DNA of 64,000 nucleotides, from contig JADJPS010000006.1 in the NCBI GenBank assembly GCA_016713105.1, forward strand, positions 1 to 64,000. The letters run 5' to 3'. Of the stretch, positions 45,442 to 54,105 are shown piece by piece. Positions within the stretch are counted from its first letter, which is position 1, and the number at the start of each line of letters is the position of its first letter. The notes beneath the pieces were generated by a model, which saw nothing but the letters and a program-made list of their open reading frames with translations, was not told the DNA's origin and ran no database searches. This DNA is from Devosia sp. (GTDB lineage: Bacteria; Pseudomonadota; Alphaproteobacteria; Rhizobiales; Devosiaceae). Made by a program: the position numbers and the translations under genes.

Positions 45442-46383
45442 TTATAGACTGTCCCGTCTGCTGGAGTTAGACGTGAGGACGACCTCTTCCTCAATGAGGG
45501 AGTCCTTCCTCTACTTCCCGCAGCCCCGTGATCCGGTGAGTGCCGCGTTCCAGGCGATCACCGATGCCGAGGCGGCGGCCGGGCCAGTTCGAGCCTGGAG
45601 ATGCAGCTGGGGCAATACGTCCTGTGGACCCGCCTCAACGCAACCCTCAGTTCCGGTACCGCCGAGCGTTCGGGCATCGGCGCCGGGGCGCAGGCCGGCA
45701 TCGTGGTCGAACTCGATCCGCGCCTCGATGTCGGCGGCTTCGTCATGGGCTACGCATCGCGCCAGGAAGCCGCGTCCGTCGACGGTTCTCTCGACTCGGC
45801 ATCGCTCGGCGCCGGCCTCTACACGACCTACGATCTCACCGACAACGTCACGGCGGGGCTCACGCTCTCCGGCGAGCGCGGCTTCCACGACAGTTCCGTC
45901 GCCGGCGTCACGGGCTCGTTCACCCGCGACATGCTGCGGCTCGAGGGTTCCCTTTCGGGCGACTACCAGGTCGGCGAGGTCACGGTCACGCCGCGGGCCG
46001 GCTTCGAGTGGCTCTACAGCTCCCGCAGCTCCTATGTCGACAGCTCGTCGCTCGTCCATCCCACGATTACCTCCAATGAGCTGATCGGCACCTTGGGTAT
46101 CGAAGTCAGGCAGTCCTTCGTGCAGGAGTTCGGCAACGACCTGCTGCTGGTCACGCCGCGCGCCGGACTGGCGGTGAATGGGCACGCCGGCCGCGACGAG
46201 ACGCTGGATCTGGGGGGTGGCGTCACGGTCGAGCAGAGCAACCTCTACCTGACGGCATCGACCGGTCTTGCGGTGGAACTGGGCGACGGCATGACCGCCG
46301 ATTTCGGCCTCTCGGTTGGCGGCATCGGCGACTCCCTGCAGTCCCTGTCGGCCACCGCTTCGCTCCGCGCGCCGCTGAACTGA

Positions 46384-46777
46384 GACGGGCAGCGCGGGGG
46401 CGCTATCGCCGCCGATGATCAACGGCACGGGCGGCGCGGGCTTCTTGGGTAGTATGCCGCCCAGCGCCGTGTCGACGACTGCAGGGCGGGCGACCATGAT
46501 GGCGCCACCCCAATCCCCTCCCTGGAGCGGGTCGCGGCGCCCGAGCCGGGGCCCCGAAGGGCGCGCGTCTGGCCCCGCAGCGCCCTCCCGATCAGCCTGA
46601 CCGCCTGCGGGCCCGATCAGGGACGTTTTGGTTTTTTTGCAGTGGGGTCGGGGTCGATTAAGTCTGCGTAACCCTCCTGCAGGAGCCGCTGCCCTGATCA
46701 GGGCGCGGCATTGCCGCGATTGTGCCCAACCCTGCTGCTAGCCGGGAGCATCCATCACTGGCAGGGGGCGGATTGAA
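46384..46777. other. Intergenic region after the autotransporter
   Basis: No gene is visible in these 394 bases. GGGCCCGATCAGGGACG followed by TTTTGGTTTTTTT near 46607-46638 looks like a terminator for the autotransporter. The right copy of the 60-bp repeat occupies 46675-46734, ending 43 bases before the next gene. Confidence 0.5.
46675..46734. repeat. 60-bp direct repeat, right copy
   Basis: It matches 43624-43683 at 59 of 60 positions. Here the segment is not part of a gene: the codons and stop of the DUF3828-like gene end are a fragment. The sequence directly upstream is unrelated to that gene, which fixes the left boundary of the duplication. Confidence 0.9.
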
Positions 46778-47266
46778 ATGCGCCGGCTGATCGCAATCCT
46801 GGTCTTCTCACTGGCTTCCGGCGTCGGGGCCGCTGCATTCGATGACCCGATGTCGCTGCTCGATGCCATCTACCGGCCCTACACCACCGGGGCCAAGCAC
46901 GAGGGGCTGGAGCAGTTCTACTCGACGCGCCTCAAGGACCTCTATGCGGCCAATCTCGAGCAGCAAAGCACCGACTCGGCCGGCACGCCGGTCGATCCGA
47001 ATGCCCCTGACATGCTCACCTTCGACCCCTTCATCGAAGGGCAGAACTCGCTGCTGCTCGACCTCGCCATCGGTTCGCCGGTGATGCTGGGCGAGCGGGC
47101 TCTGGCCACCGTGACCTTTCACAACTTCGACCATGCAAGCATGCTCAGCATTGCCATGCTGCGGGAGGCCGACGGCTGGAAGGTCGACGACATCGCCTCG
47201 ATGGGCAGCTCGGAAAACTGGCTGCTCAGCTGGCTGCTGCAATATGATCCGTTCGGGGTGAACTGA
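46778..47266 (+). CDS. Secreted DUF3828-like protein, paralogue
   Basis: This 162-residue protein has a signal peptide (MRRLIAILVFSLASGVGAAA) and the same pattern as the gene at 43191: an N-terminal helix (MSLLDAIYRPY), FDPFIEGQNSLLLDLAIGSP, RALATVTFHNFDHASMLSIA and EADGWKVDDIASMG. The two were probably tandem neighbours before the autotransporter segment came between them. Function unknown. Confidence 0.68.
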   Translation: MRRLIAILVFSLASGVGAAAFDDPMSLLDAIYRPYTTGAKHEGLEQFYSTRLKDLYAANLEQQSTDSAGTPVDPNAPDMLTFDPFIEGQNSLLLDLAIGSPVMLGERALATVTFHNFDHASMLSIAMLREADGWKVDDIASMGSSENWLLSWLLQYDPFGVN

Positions 47267-47274
47267 GCGTCGTC

Positions 47275-47709
47275 TCAGCCCTTGGGAATATCGGGGCAGA
47301 CATAGGGCACGGTCGCGGCCTCGTAGCGTTCCTCGACGGCGCCATCGGCGAGACGGAGGCGCAGGACCAGTCCGGCTTCGGTCAGCGAGACGATGGTGGC
47401 ATCGATGTCGATCCCGTCCTCGTTCCAGCTGACGGCCGTCTCCGAGACGATGCGCCAGGGGCTCAGGCGGTGCGTCTCCCAGCACGAATCCTCAATCAGG
47501 GTACCGTCCGACAGGAACACCTTCATCGAACCGGGCAATCCACCGTCCTCGGTCCTGCTCCACACCCGATCGGTGAAGCCGGAGAGGGCGGAGCGGTCCT
47601 CGCTCCCGTCGGCCTCGGCAGCCGCCTCCTCCGCCAGGGCGGGAAGGCAGGCCGTCGAGCCGACCCCCCACATGGCGAGCAGGGCGAAAAGGGCGGTCCT
47701 CGTGGTCAT
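47275..47709 (-). CDS. Small secreted protein of unknown function
   Basis: This 144-residue protein has a signal sequence (TALFALLAMWGVGSTACLPA) and a mature part with two cysteines (IEDSCWETH and PYVCPDIPKG). SWNEDGIDIDATIVSLTEAG suggests a small beta barrel. It converges with the DUF3828-like gene 9 bases away. ATG 47709 is chosen for its signal peptide. I recognise no family. Confidence 0.6.
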   Translation of the reverse strand: MTTRTALFALLAMWGVGSTACLPALAEEAAAEADGSEDRSALSGFTDRVWSRTEDGGLPGSMKVFLSDGTLIEDSCWETHRLSPWRIVSETAVSWNEDGIDIDATIVSLTEAGLVLRLRLADGAVEERYEAATVPYVCPDIPKG

Positions 47710-47794
47710 GGTCTCGGTGCTCCGTGGGCCAGACCGAGATGGTGGTCCGTCCGTCCGGCCGCAAGGGCCGAAGGGCAGGGACCCCCGCCGCCTG

Positions 47795-48917
47795 TCAGCC
47801 GGCCTGCCGGATGCCCATGGCGCGGTCCTTGTCGCGGATGCGGGCCCGCGCCTGCCTGGGCCAGAGCTCGTACTCGGCCCCGTCCAGCACGTGGTGGGCA
47901 TGGATGGCCCAGTTGGGATCCTCGAGCGCACCGCGGGCGAGCGCGACGAGGTCCGCGTCGCCGCGCGCAAGGATGGCCTCGGCCGCCGCAGGATCATCGA
48001 TGAGGCCGACGGCGATGGTCGGCACCCCGCTGCTGCGGACGGCCCTGGCGAGCGGCACCTGGTAGAGCGGCCCGGCCTTCAGGCCGTAGCCATCGAAGCC
48101 CCCGACGAGCAGTGGATCGCATCGACGCCGCGGGACTTGAGCTCCCGGCGAGGACGATCGAATCCTCGAGCGTCCAGCCGCCGTCGCTGCCGTCGACCGC
48201 CGAGATACGCACGAACAGGGGCTTGTCGGCCGGCCAGGCGGCGCGCACCGCCTCCGTCACCTCCAACACGAGCCGCATGCGGTTCTCGCGGCTGCCGCCA
48301 TAACGGTCGGTGCGCACGTTGGCCAGCGGCGAGAGGAACTGGTTGAGCAGGTAGCCGTGCGCCGCGTGGATTTCGACGACATCGAAGCCGGCCGCCTCGG
48401 CCCGTCGCGCCGCATCGGCGAAAGCGGCAATGAGGGCCGAGATCCCAGCCTCATCGAGGGCGGTGGGCGCAGTGAAGCCGGGTTTGTCCGCGTGGATGAG
48501 AGCGCTGGGGGCGACGGGTGTCCACGCCTCGAAGGCGACCTCTGCCTTCTCGGCCTCGGTCTCGTCGAAGCCGTTCCGCCACGGAATCGGAGTCGATGCC
48601 TTGCGGCCGGCATGGGCGAGCTGGATACCGGCGGCCGCGCCCTCCTGGTGCAGGAAATCGACGATGCGGCGAAGGGGTGGAATCTGCTCATCTGTCCACA
48701 GGCCGAGATCGCCGTACGAGATGCGCCCCTCGGGCGTGACGCCGGTGGCCTCGAGGATGACGAGCCCGAAGCCGCCAATCGCGAAGCGGCCGAGGTGCAC
48801 CAGGTGCCAGTCATTGGCCACGCCATGCCGCGCCGAGTACTGGCACATCGGGGCGACAACGGTACGGTTGCGCAGCGTCAGGCCGCGCAGGGGGAAGGGG
48901 GAGAAGAGCTGTGACAT
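47795..48917 (-). pseudogene. Old Yellow Enzyme-family NADH:flavin oxidoreductase, two frameshifts
   Basis: The YqjM-like FMN enzyme is readable over 370 residues. MSQLFSPFPLRGLTLRNRTV, VVAPMCQYSARHGVANDWHL, GIQLAHAGRKAST, EIHAAHGYLLNQFLSPLANV and RTDRYGGSRENRMRLVLEV are the family motifs, with the substrate-binding His pair in HAAH. Near 48145 one G is missing (GELKSRGVDAIHCSS continues in another frame), and near 48100 another G in a G run (GGFDGYGLKAGPLYQVPLAR then follows). The end, LARGALEDPNWAIHAHHVLD, is in the original family pattern. Members reduce enones and nitro compounds. Confidence 0.88.
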
Positions 48918-49084
48918 GAGGTTCTGCTGCTGAAGGAGCGCACATCCTTGCATCCCGACGCCTCCATCGGCAAGTGCCGATGATTGAGAAGATCGCGGCG
49001 CTCACCAGGCTGTGTTCGTGGGAACGAAGCCGAAGCCTGGCCGTTGCGATAGTGTTCGTCGCAGCAACAGGGGGAGTCGCTCTC

Positions 49085-50401
49085 ATGCTCAGGATGGCGG
49101 GCCTGCTCACCAGCATGTTGGTCCTGACCGGGCTGGGCATGGCCGAGGCCCAGGAGGCGGACCTGGTCGGGGACAGCGCATTCGGAGACTTCCGGCAGGA
49201 TCGGCCGGGTGTGCGGCGGCTGATCCGGGCGGGTGATCTCGGCGCGCCGGACACCGGCAACGTTGCCTCCAACGCCCCTGCTGGCGTTGCCCGGCCCGAC
49301 GGGGTGATGCCGCAGGTACCCGAAGGCTTCGCAGTCGACCTCGTCGCGACGGGGATCGGCAATCCGCGCGCCCTGCGGTTCGCGCCGAACGGTGATCTGT
49401 TCGTCGCCAACTCCGCCGCGGGGGAGGTGCTGGTGCTGGGATCCGGAATGGGCGCTCCGGTGCAGTTTGCCGGTTCGCTGGAGTTGCCCTACGGCATCGC
49501 CTTCTATCCGCCGACGGCCCCCGAGTGGGTGTACGTGGCAGAGTCGAGCGGTCTGGTGCGGTTTCCCTACGAAGGCGGGGCAGGGCGGGCCAACGCACCG
49601 CAGCGTCTGTTCAACGACATCCCGGGCAGCGGACACTGGACACGCGACATCGCTTTCTCGAACGATGGCAGAACGCTGTTCTATTCCGTCGGTTCTCAGT
49701 CCAACGTGGCGCAGCGGATCGGTCCTGAACCCTCCGGCGGCCTGCAGGCGTGGGTGTCATCGCAGCCGCTCGGGAGTGCGTGGGGAGAAGAGGCAGGGCG
49801 GGCCGCGGTCCTCGCCATGCAACCGGACGGCACCGGCCGCCGCGTGTGGGCGACCGGGCTGCGCAACTGCGCCGGCATGGCGCTCCACCCGGTCAGTGAC
49901 CAGCCCTGGTGCGTGGTGAACGAGCGCGACGCGCTGGGTGACGACGTGCCGTTCGACTACGCTACCTCGGTTGCAGACGGAGCGTTCTACGGCTGGCCCT
50001 GGTACTATATCGGCGACAACCCGGATCCGCGCTGGCAGCGGGCGCCGCGCGCAGACCTCGCCGGCAAGGTCACCATCCCCGACGTCCTGTTCCAGGCCCA
50101 CTCGGCACCGCTTGGCATCGTGTTCTATGAGGCCGACGCCTTCGGCCCCGACTATCGCGGCGATGCCTTCGTCGCCCTGCATGGCTCCTGGAATCGCGGC
50201 AGCCGCACCGGCTACAAGGTCGTGCGGCTGGAATTCGAGGATGGCAGGCCGACCGGTGTCTACGAGGATTTCGTGACCGGATTCGTGCTCGCGGACGGCA
50301 GCGTCTGGGGCCGCCCGGTCGGCGTTGCCGTGGCCCCCGATGGCGCCCTCTACATCAGCGACGATGGCAGCGGCTCGATCTGGCGGGTCAGCCGGCGATA
50401 G
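49085..50401 (+). CDS. PQQ-type sugar/sorbosone dehydrogenase-like beta-propeller, secreted
   Basis: This 438-residue protein has a signal peptide (MLRMAGLLTSMLVLTGLGMA) and a six-bladed propeller of the glucose/sorbosone dehydrogenase family. VPEGFAVDLVATGIGNPRAL, LPYGIAFYPPTAPEWVYVAE, HWTRDIAFSNDGRTLFYSVG, WATGLRNCAGMALHPVSDQP, ERDALGDDVPFDYA and ALHGSWNRGSRTGYKVVRLE are characteristic. Whether it binds PQQ is not certain. ATG 49085 follows GGGGGAG; in-frame ATG 48974 would put 37 residues before the signal peptide. Confidence 0.82.
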   Translation: MLRMAGLLTSMLVLTGLGMAEAQEADLVGDSAFGDFRQDRPGVRRLIRAGDLGAPDTGNVASNAPAGVARPDGVMPQVPEGFAVDLVATGIGNPRALRFAPNGDLFVANSAAGEVLVLGSGMGAPVQFAGSLELPYGIAFYPPTAPEWVYVAESSGLVRFPYEGGAGRANAPQRLFNDIPGSGHWTRDIAFSNDGRTLFYSVGSQSNVAQRIGPEPSGGLQAWVSSQPLGSAWGEEAGRAAVLAMQPDGTGRRVWATGLRNCAGMALHPVSDQPWCVVNERDALGDDVPFDYATSVADGAFYGWPWYYIGDNPDPRWQRAPRADLAGKVTIPDVLFQAHSAPLGIVFYEADAFGPDYRGDAFVALHGSWNRGSRTGYKVVRLEFEDGRPTGVYEDFVTGFVLADGSVWGRPVGVAVAPDGALYISDDGSGSIWRVSRR

Positions 50402-51030
50402 GCCCTGCGTCGCGGGAAGGCCGTCTCACTTGGGCCACGCCTCTGCGCGGCTGCCCAGGACGGCGCGTCATCGCATGGCGACGCAGCTGCCGCGGCAAGG
50501 CCGACCGGTTGCCGCGATCCCACATGCGGCCCGCGTGCGCGGTCGCGGCGGACCCCGCTTCCACGGCGCCGGCAGCCACCTCGGCGAGCCGTGCGCCCTT
50601 GCTCGCCGAGCAGCCCGCCGATGCCGACACCCAGGGCCACAACCTGGTCCCCACCGTCCGACAGCGCCCTGGCCAGGTCGGCGATCACGGCGACGACTGT
50701 CGCCGGATCGCGGGCCGGTCAACCTCGCCGGGCAGCCGTAGGCCTGGGATGCGCCGCGCGCCCCATTCGGCGATCCCGGAGCGGCCCGCCTGCGCTTCCG
50801 TCTGTCGGGCACGAGGTCGCCTCGGGTGCGCGTCGCAGATCCGGATGGTGCCGGGCGCCTGATGGAGGTCGAGGTCGAGCGCGATGGTGATTTCGGGTAT
50901 GCCGAACTGCCGCCGCTTGCGGTCTGGCAGTTGCTGCTGGTCGAGACCCGATCCGCCGCACGGCGGTCCGGACCGAGAAAGCGGGGGGTAGGGGGCGTCG
51001 GCGTTTCGACGCCCCCGGGGTGCATGACGA
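50402..51030. other. Gene-remnant region without an intact gene
   Basis: Minus-strand frames at about 50530-50720 contain VIADLARALSDGGDQVVALG then GVGIGGLLGEQG in one frame and RLAEVAAGAVEAGSAATAHA in the next, which looks like part of a ROK-family sugar kinase or repressor. Plus-strand frames at about 50800-50965 contain RVRVADPDGAGRLMEVEVER and YAELPPLAVWQLLLVETRS, resembling the end of a glycosidase-like protein. Neither has a start or a complete domain, so I treat them as decayed genes. Confidence 0.4.
50991..51016 (-). terminator. Hairpin after the ABC transporter operon
   Basis: GGGGGCGTCG and CGACGCCCCC form a perfect 10-bp stem with a 6-base loop, 14 bases beyond the stop of the sugar-binding protein gene. 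There is no T run on the minus strand. Confidence 0.6.
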
Positions 51031-52029
51031 TCAGAAGTTGAAGTCGTCGATGTTGTTGATGTCGAACGTGGTCAGTTCGGCCTGGGTGTTCATCGCGTTC
51101 TTTTCTTCGATCTTGATGGTGCCCAGGTTCTCCACCTCGAAGGTGTTGCCCACCTCGTTCTTGATCGAGCCGTCGAGCAGGCCGAGGGCGAAGTGCACTG
51201 CGAGCCAGCCTTCATTGTACGGCGACCAGAGCTGGAAGGCCTTCACGGTGCCGTCCTTGATGAAATCGCGCATTTCGCTGGGCAGGCCGAGACCGGTCAC
51301 GGCCACCTTGTCGGCGATGCCGCGGCTCTGCACGACCTGGGCGGCAGCGGCGATACCCACGGTGGTCGGGGCAATGACGGCCTTCAGGTTCGGGTAGTTG
51401 GCGAGCAGCGCTTCCATTTCGGTCGTCGACTTCTCGGGCTGATCGTCACCGTAGACGGTGGCGACGAGCGTCATCTTGGCGTATTTCGGGTCGTTCTTGA
51501 GCGTCTCGTTCATCGCCGCGATCCAGGTGTTCTGGTCCGGGGCTTCGGTAGTGGCCGACAGGATGGCGATTTCGCCCTCGTAGCCGATCAGCGAGCCGGT
51601 CAGCTCGATCTGGTTCGGCCCGGTCTTGGTGAAGTCGACCGGCAGGATGGTGGCATCGCGATGGCTCTCGTTGCCAACCAGGTCGCCGTTCACGGTGAGC
51701 ACCAGGATGCCCTTGGCCTTGGCGGCGTCGAGCACCTGGTTGAGCGCGTCGGGGCTGTTGGGGGCGATGCCGATGACGTTCACGCCGCGCTGGATCTGCG
51801 CTTCGATGAACGGGATCTGCGAGGTAGCTTCGGCCGTCGCCGGGGCCACGAACTCGAACTCGCAGCCCAGCTTCTCGCAGGCGTCCTCGAAGCCGCCCGT
51901 GATCGAGTCGAAATACGGGTTGCCGGTGTTCTTGCCGATATAGACGATCTTGATCGGGTCGGCGGCAAGTGCGCCGGTGACCATGGCAAAGCCCGCGGCC
52001 AGGCCGATGAGCAGGGATTTCTTCAACAC
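51031..52029 (-). CDS. rhaS: Periplasmic sugar-binding protein, rhamnose type
   Basis: This 332-residue protein has a signal peptide (SLLIGLAAGFAMVTGALAAD) and a periplasmic-binding-protein type I fold: IVYIGKNTGNPYFDSITGGF, QRGVNVIGIAPNSPDALNQ, YPNLKAVIAPTTVGIAAAA and GLGLPSEMRDFIKDG. It is the last gene of the operon AKR-rhaT-rhaP-rhaQ-rhaS and is the substrate-capture part of the transporter. L-rhamnose is inferred from the mutarotase and rhamnonate dehydratase across the divergent promoter; fucose or another deoxysugar is possible. Confidence 0.82.
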   Translation of the reverse strand: MLKKSLLIGLAAGFAMVTGALAADPIKIVYIGKNTGNPYFDSITGGFEDACEKLGCEFEFVAPATAEATSQIPFIEAQIQRGVNVIGIAPNSPDALNQVLDAAKAKGILVLTVNGDLVGNESHRDATILPVDFTKTGPNQIELTGSLIGYEGEIAILSATTEAPDQNTWIAAMNETLKNDPKYAKMTLVATVYGDDQPEKSTTEMEALLANYPNLKAVIAPTTVGIAAAAQVVQSRGIADKVAVTGLGLPSEMRDFIKDGTVKAFQLWSPYNEGWLAVHFALGLLDGSIKNEVGNTFEVENLGTIKIEEKNAMNTQAELTTFDINNIDDFNF

Positions 52030-52075
52030 GTCTTTCCTCCTGGTGTGGATGCCGGTGAGGCCGGCTTAGCGCCCG

Positions 52076-53074
52076 CTACCTCTGGGTGCGGGAATAGATG
52101 AAGTTGGTTGCAACGATGGAGACGATGAGCAGGACGCCGAGCACGACGAGTTGCACGGCGGGAAGCACGTTGGCGACGATCATGCCGGTCGAGACGATGA
52201 CCAGCAGCCAGGCCGCGAGGAAGGTCCCCAGGATGGTGCCGCGGCCGCCGAAGATGTAGGTGCCGCCGAGCATGGCCATCAGCACCATCTGCAACTCGCC
52301 GCCCAGCCCGAGATCGTAGCGGACCGAACCCAGCCGCGAGGCGGTTACGATGCCGGCGATCGCGGCGACGAGGCCGATGCCGAGAAACAGGCCCGTCTTG
52401 ATGCGGGCGGTCCGGATACCGGCATGGCGGGCCGCCACCTCGTTGGTACCGATCTGGTAGATCTGGCGTCCGAAGATGGTGCCGCTCAGGACGAAGCCGA
52501 GGACGATGGCGAGCAGTATGAAGGCCACCACCGGCAGCGGGATGCCGCCGATCATCACCTTGTCGATGCCGATGAACCACTCGGGCACGCGGATCGACTT
52601 GTCGCCGGCGATCACCTGGGCGAGGCCGCGATACAGGGTCAGCGTGCCGATGGTGACGATGATCGAGGGCAGCTGCAGGCCGATGACGAAGATGGCGTTG
52701 AGGGCTCCCATGGCGAGGCCCGAGAGCAGTCCGATGCCGATCGCTAGCGGGATCGGCACCCCGGCCTGCTGCATCCAGGCGAAGATGCAGGCCGAGAGTG
52801 CCATGTTCGCGGCCGGTGACAGGTCGATTTCGCCGGCGATGATCACCATGGTCAGCACCAGGGCGACGATGGCGAACTCGGAGTAGAGCGTGAAGCTCCT
52901 CAGGATGTAGGCGACGTCGAGAAAGAACGGCGACAGCTGGCTGCCGGCGAACACGCCCGCGATGAGCAGCAGGAAGGTCATCGTTTCGGGGCGGACAAGG
53001 ACCACCTGCCAGGTGGGACGCGGCGGTGCGGCATCCTGCGAGGAGGGGGCGCTGGGCATCTCGGACGCGCTCAT
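52076..53074 (-). CDS. rhaQ: Sugar ABC transporter permease
   Basis: This 332-residue RbsC-type permease has about eight to ten membrane helices. LVLTMVIIAGEIDLSPAANM is the family signature, and IIVTIGTLTLYRGLAQVIAG, FGRQIYQIGTNEVAARHAGI and GGTYIFGGRGTILGTFLAAW follow. It overlaps the other permease gene by four bases. Two different permeases in one operon is the rhamnose/autoinducer-2-type arrangement. Confidence 0.82.
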   Translation of the reverse strand: MSASEMPSAPSSQDAAPPRPTWQVVLVRPETMTFLLLIAGVFAGSQLSPFFLDVAYILRSFTLYSEFAIVALVLTMVIIAGEIDLSPAANMALSACIFAWMQQAGVPIPLAIGIGLLSGLAMGALNAIFVIGLQLPSIIVTIGTLTLYRGLAQVIAGDKSIRVPEWFIGIDKVMIGGIPLPVVAFILLAIVLGFVLSGTIFGRQIYQIGTNEVAARHAGIRTARIKTGLFLGIGLVAAIAGIVTASRLGSVRYDLGLGGELQMVLMAMLGGTYIFGGRGTILGTFLAAWLLVIVSTGMIVANVLPAVQLVVLGVLLIVSIVATNFIYSRTQR

Positions 53075-54105
53075 GGCCGTACTCGCTTGAGGCTGACGAT
53101 GCCCTGCCGGCGGACGGTGCGGTCGATGAGCAGGGCGAGCAGGATGACGGCGCCGTAGATGGCCGCCTGCGACGTGCCCGGGATGCCGAGCAGGGGCAGG
53201 GCGGCCGCGACGCAGCCGAGCAGCAGCACGCCCAGCACCGTGCCCAGCACGGTGCCGACGCCGCCGTTGATCGAGACGCCACCGATCACCACGGCGGCGA
53301 TGACCTGGAACTCGAAGCCGTTGCCGGTATTGGACGGGTTCACGAAGCCCCAGCGGCTGGCATACATGATGCCGGCGAGGCCGGCGAGCGCACCGGAAAT
53401 GGTGAACACGGCCAGGTTTACCTGGGTCACGTTGATGCCGCGCAATGGCGCGGCAACCGGATTGGAGCCGATGGCGTAGATCTGCCGCCCCATGCGGGTG
53501 TGCATCAGGAACAGGTAGGCGAGGATCGCGATGCCGAAGGCGAGAATGACGATCCAGGGGATGTTGAACTTGCCGACGATCGGCAGGAATTCGGGAAAGG
53601 TGAAAGGCGAGGTCTGCGACAGGCCCTTGATCTCCGACGGAATCCACTGACGGTCGATCTGCTTGGCATTGGAAATGATGAAGGTCAGGCCGCGGTAGAG
53701 GCTCAGCGTGCCGAGCGTCACGATGATCGCGGGCAGCCGGAACAGCTGGATCAGGACGCCATTGCCGAACCCGAGCAGCGCACCGACCACCACCGATACC
53801 GGAATGCCCGTCCACCACGGGACGTCGAAGCCGAACCAGTCGACATCGAAGCGGTAGAGCATGCCGCTCACCATCGCCGAGAACCCGAGCGTCGAACCGA
53901 TCGACAGGTCGACGTGGCGGGCGACGATGACCATCATCTGGCCCATGGCCGCGATCATGATCAGGGGCGTCAGCAGCAGGATGATGCGCAACTGGTCGAG
54001 GCTGAGGAACTGCGGCTTGACCGCGCCGACGGCGAGGCAGAACAGCACGATCATCACGGCGATGCCGGCTTCGCGCCGGACGAGGAGCGTGCGGAGGAAA
54101 TTCAT
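53071..54105 (-). CDS. rhaP: Sugar ABC transporter permease
   Basis: This 344-residue RbsC-type permease begins MNFLRTLLVRREAGIAVMIV. GQMMVIVARHVDLSIGSTLG, IIVTLGTLSLYRGLTFIISN, GRQIYAIGSNPVAAPLRGIN and GGVSINGGVGTVLGTVLGVL are its conserved segments. It overlaps the ATPase gene upstream and the second permease gene downstream by four bases (ATGA) each. Confidence 0.82.
   Translation of the reverse strand: MNFLRTLLVRREAGIAVMIVLFCLAVGAVKPQFLSLDQLRIILLLTPLIMIAAMGQMMVIVARHVDLSIGSTLGFSAMVSGMLYRFDVDWFGFDVPWWTGIPVSVVVGALLGFGNGVLIQLFRLPAIIVTLGTLSLYRGLTFIISNAKQIDRQWIPSEIKGLSQTSPFTFPEFLPIVGKFNIPWIVILAFGIAILAYLFLMHTRMGRQIYAIGSNPVAAPLRGINVTQVNLAVFTISGALAGLAGIMYASRWGFVNPSNTGNGFEFQVIAAVVIGGVSINGGVGTVLGTVLGVLLLGCVAAALPLLGIPGTSQAAIYGAVILLALLIDRTVRRQGIVSLKRVRP

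Larger units (their letters stand above)
44305..46383 (+). pseudogene. Autotransporter with repeated coiled-coil passenger, frameshifted
   Basis: Read across frameshifts this is one protein of about 690 residues. Parts in order: signal peptide (RASVLVASFVTSAFLASPAL); a beta-rich passenger (about 30-140); a run of 14 glycines; two copies of a charged coiled-coil unit (KDNAVEEKIQALRTEIEGLE ... EWDESLEQLYEKLRDINSS); a linker (SSSMRESFLYFPQPRDPVSA); and a C-terminal outer-membrane beta-barrel (MQLGQYVLWTRLNATLSSGT to RAPLN). Frames break near 44980, between 44988 and 45032, and near 45580; first and last frames agree. The barrel ends in Leu-Asn, not the usual aromatic. GTG 44305 follows AGGGGGG. 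Probably a surface-exposed adhesin-like protein. Confidence 0.75.

Noticed and set aside
43624..46734. 60-bp repeats as the ends of an insertion sequence
   Set aside because: They are direct, not inverted, one copy is part of a resident gene, and no transposase lies between them.
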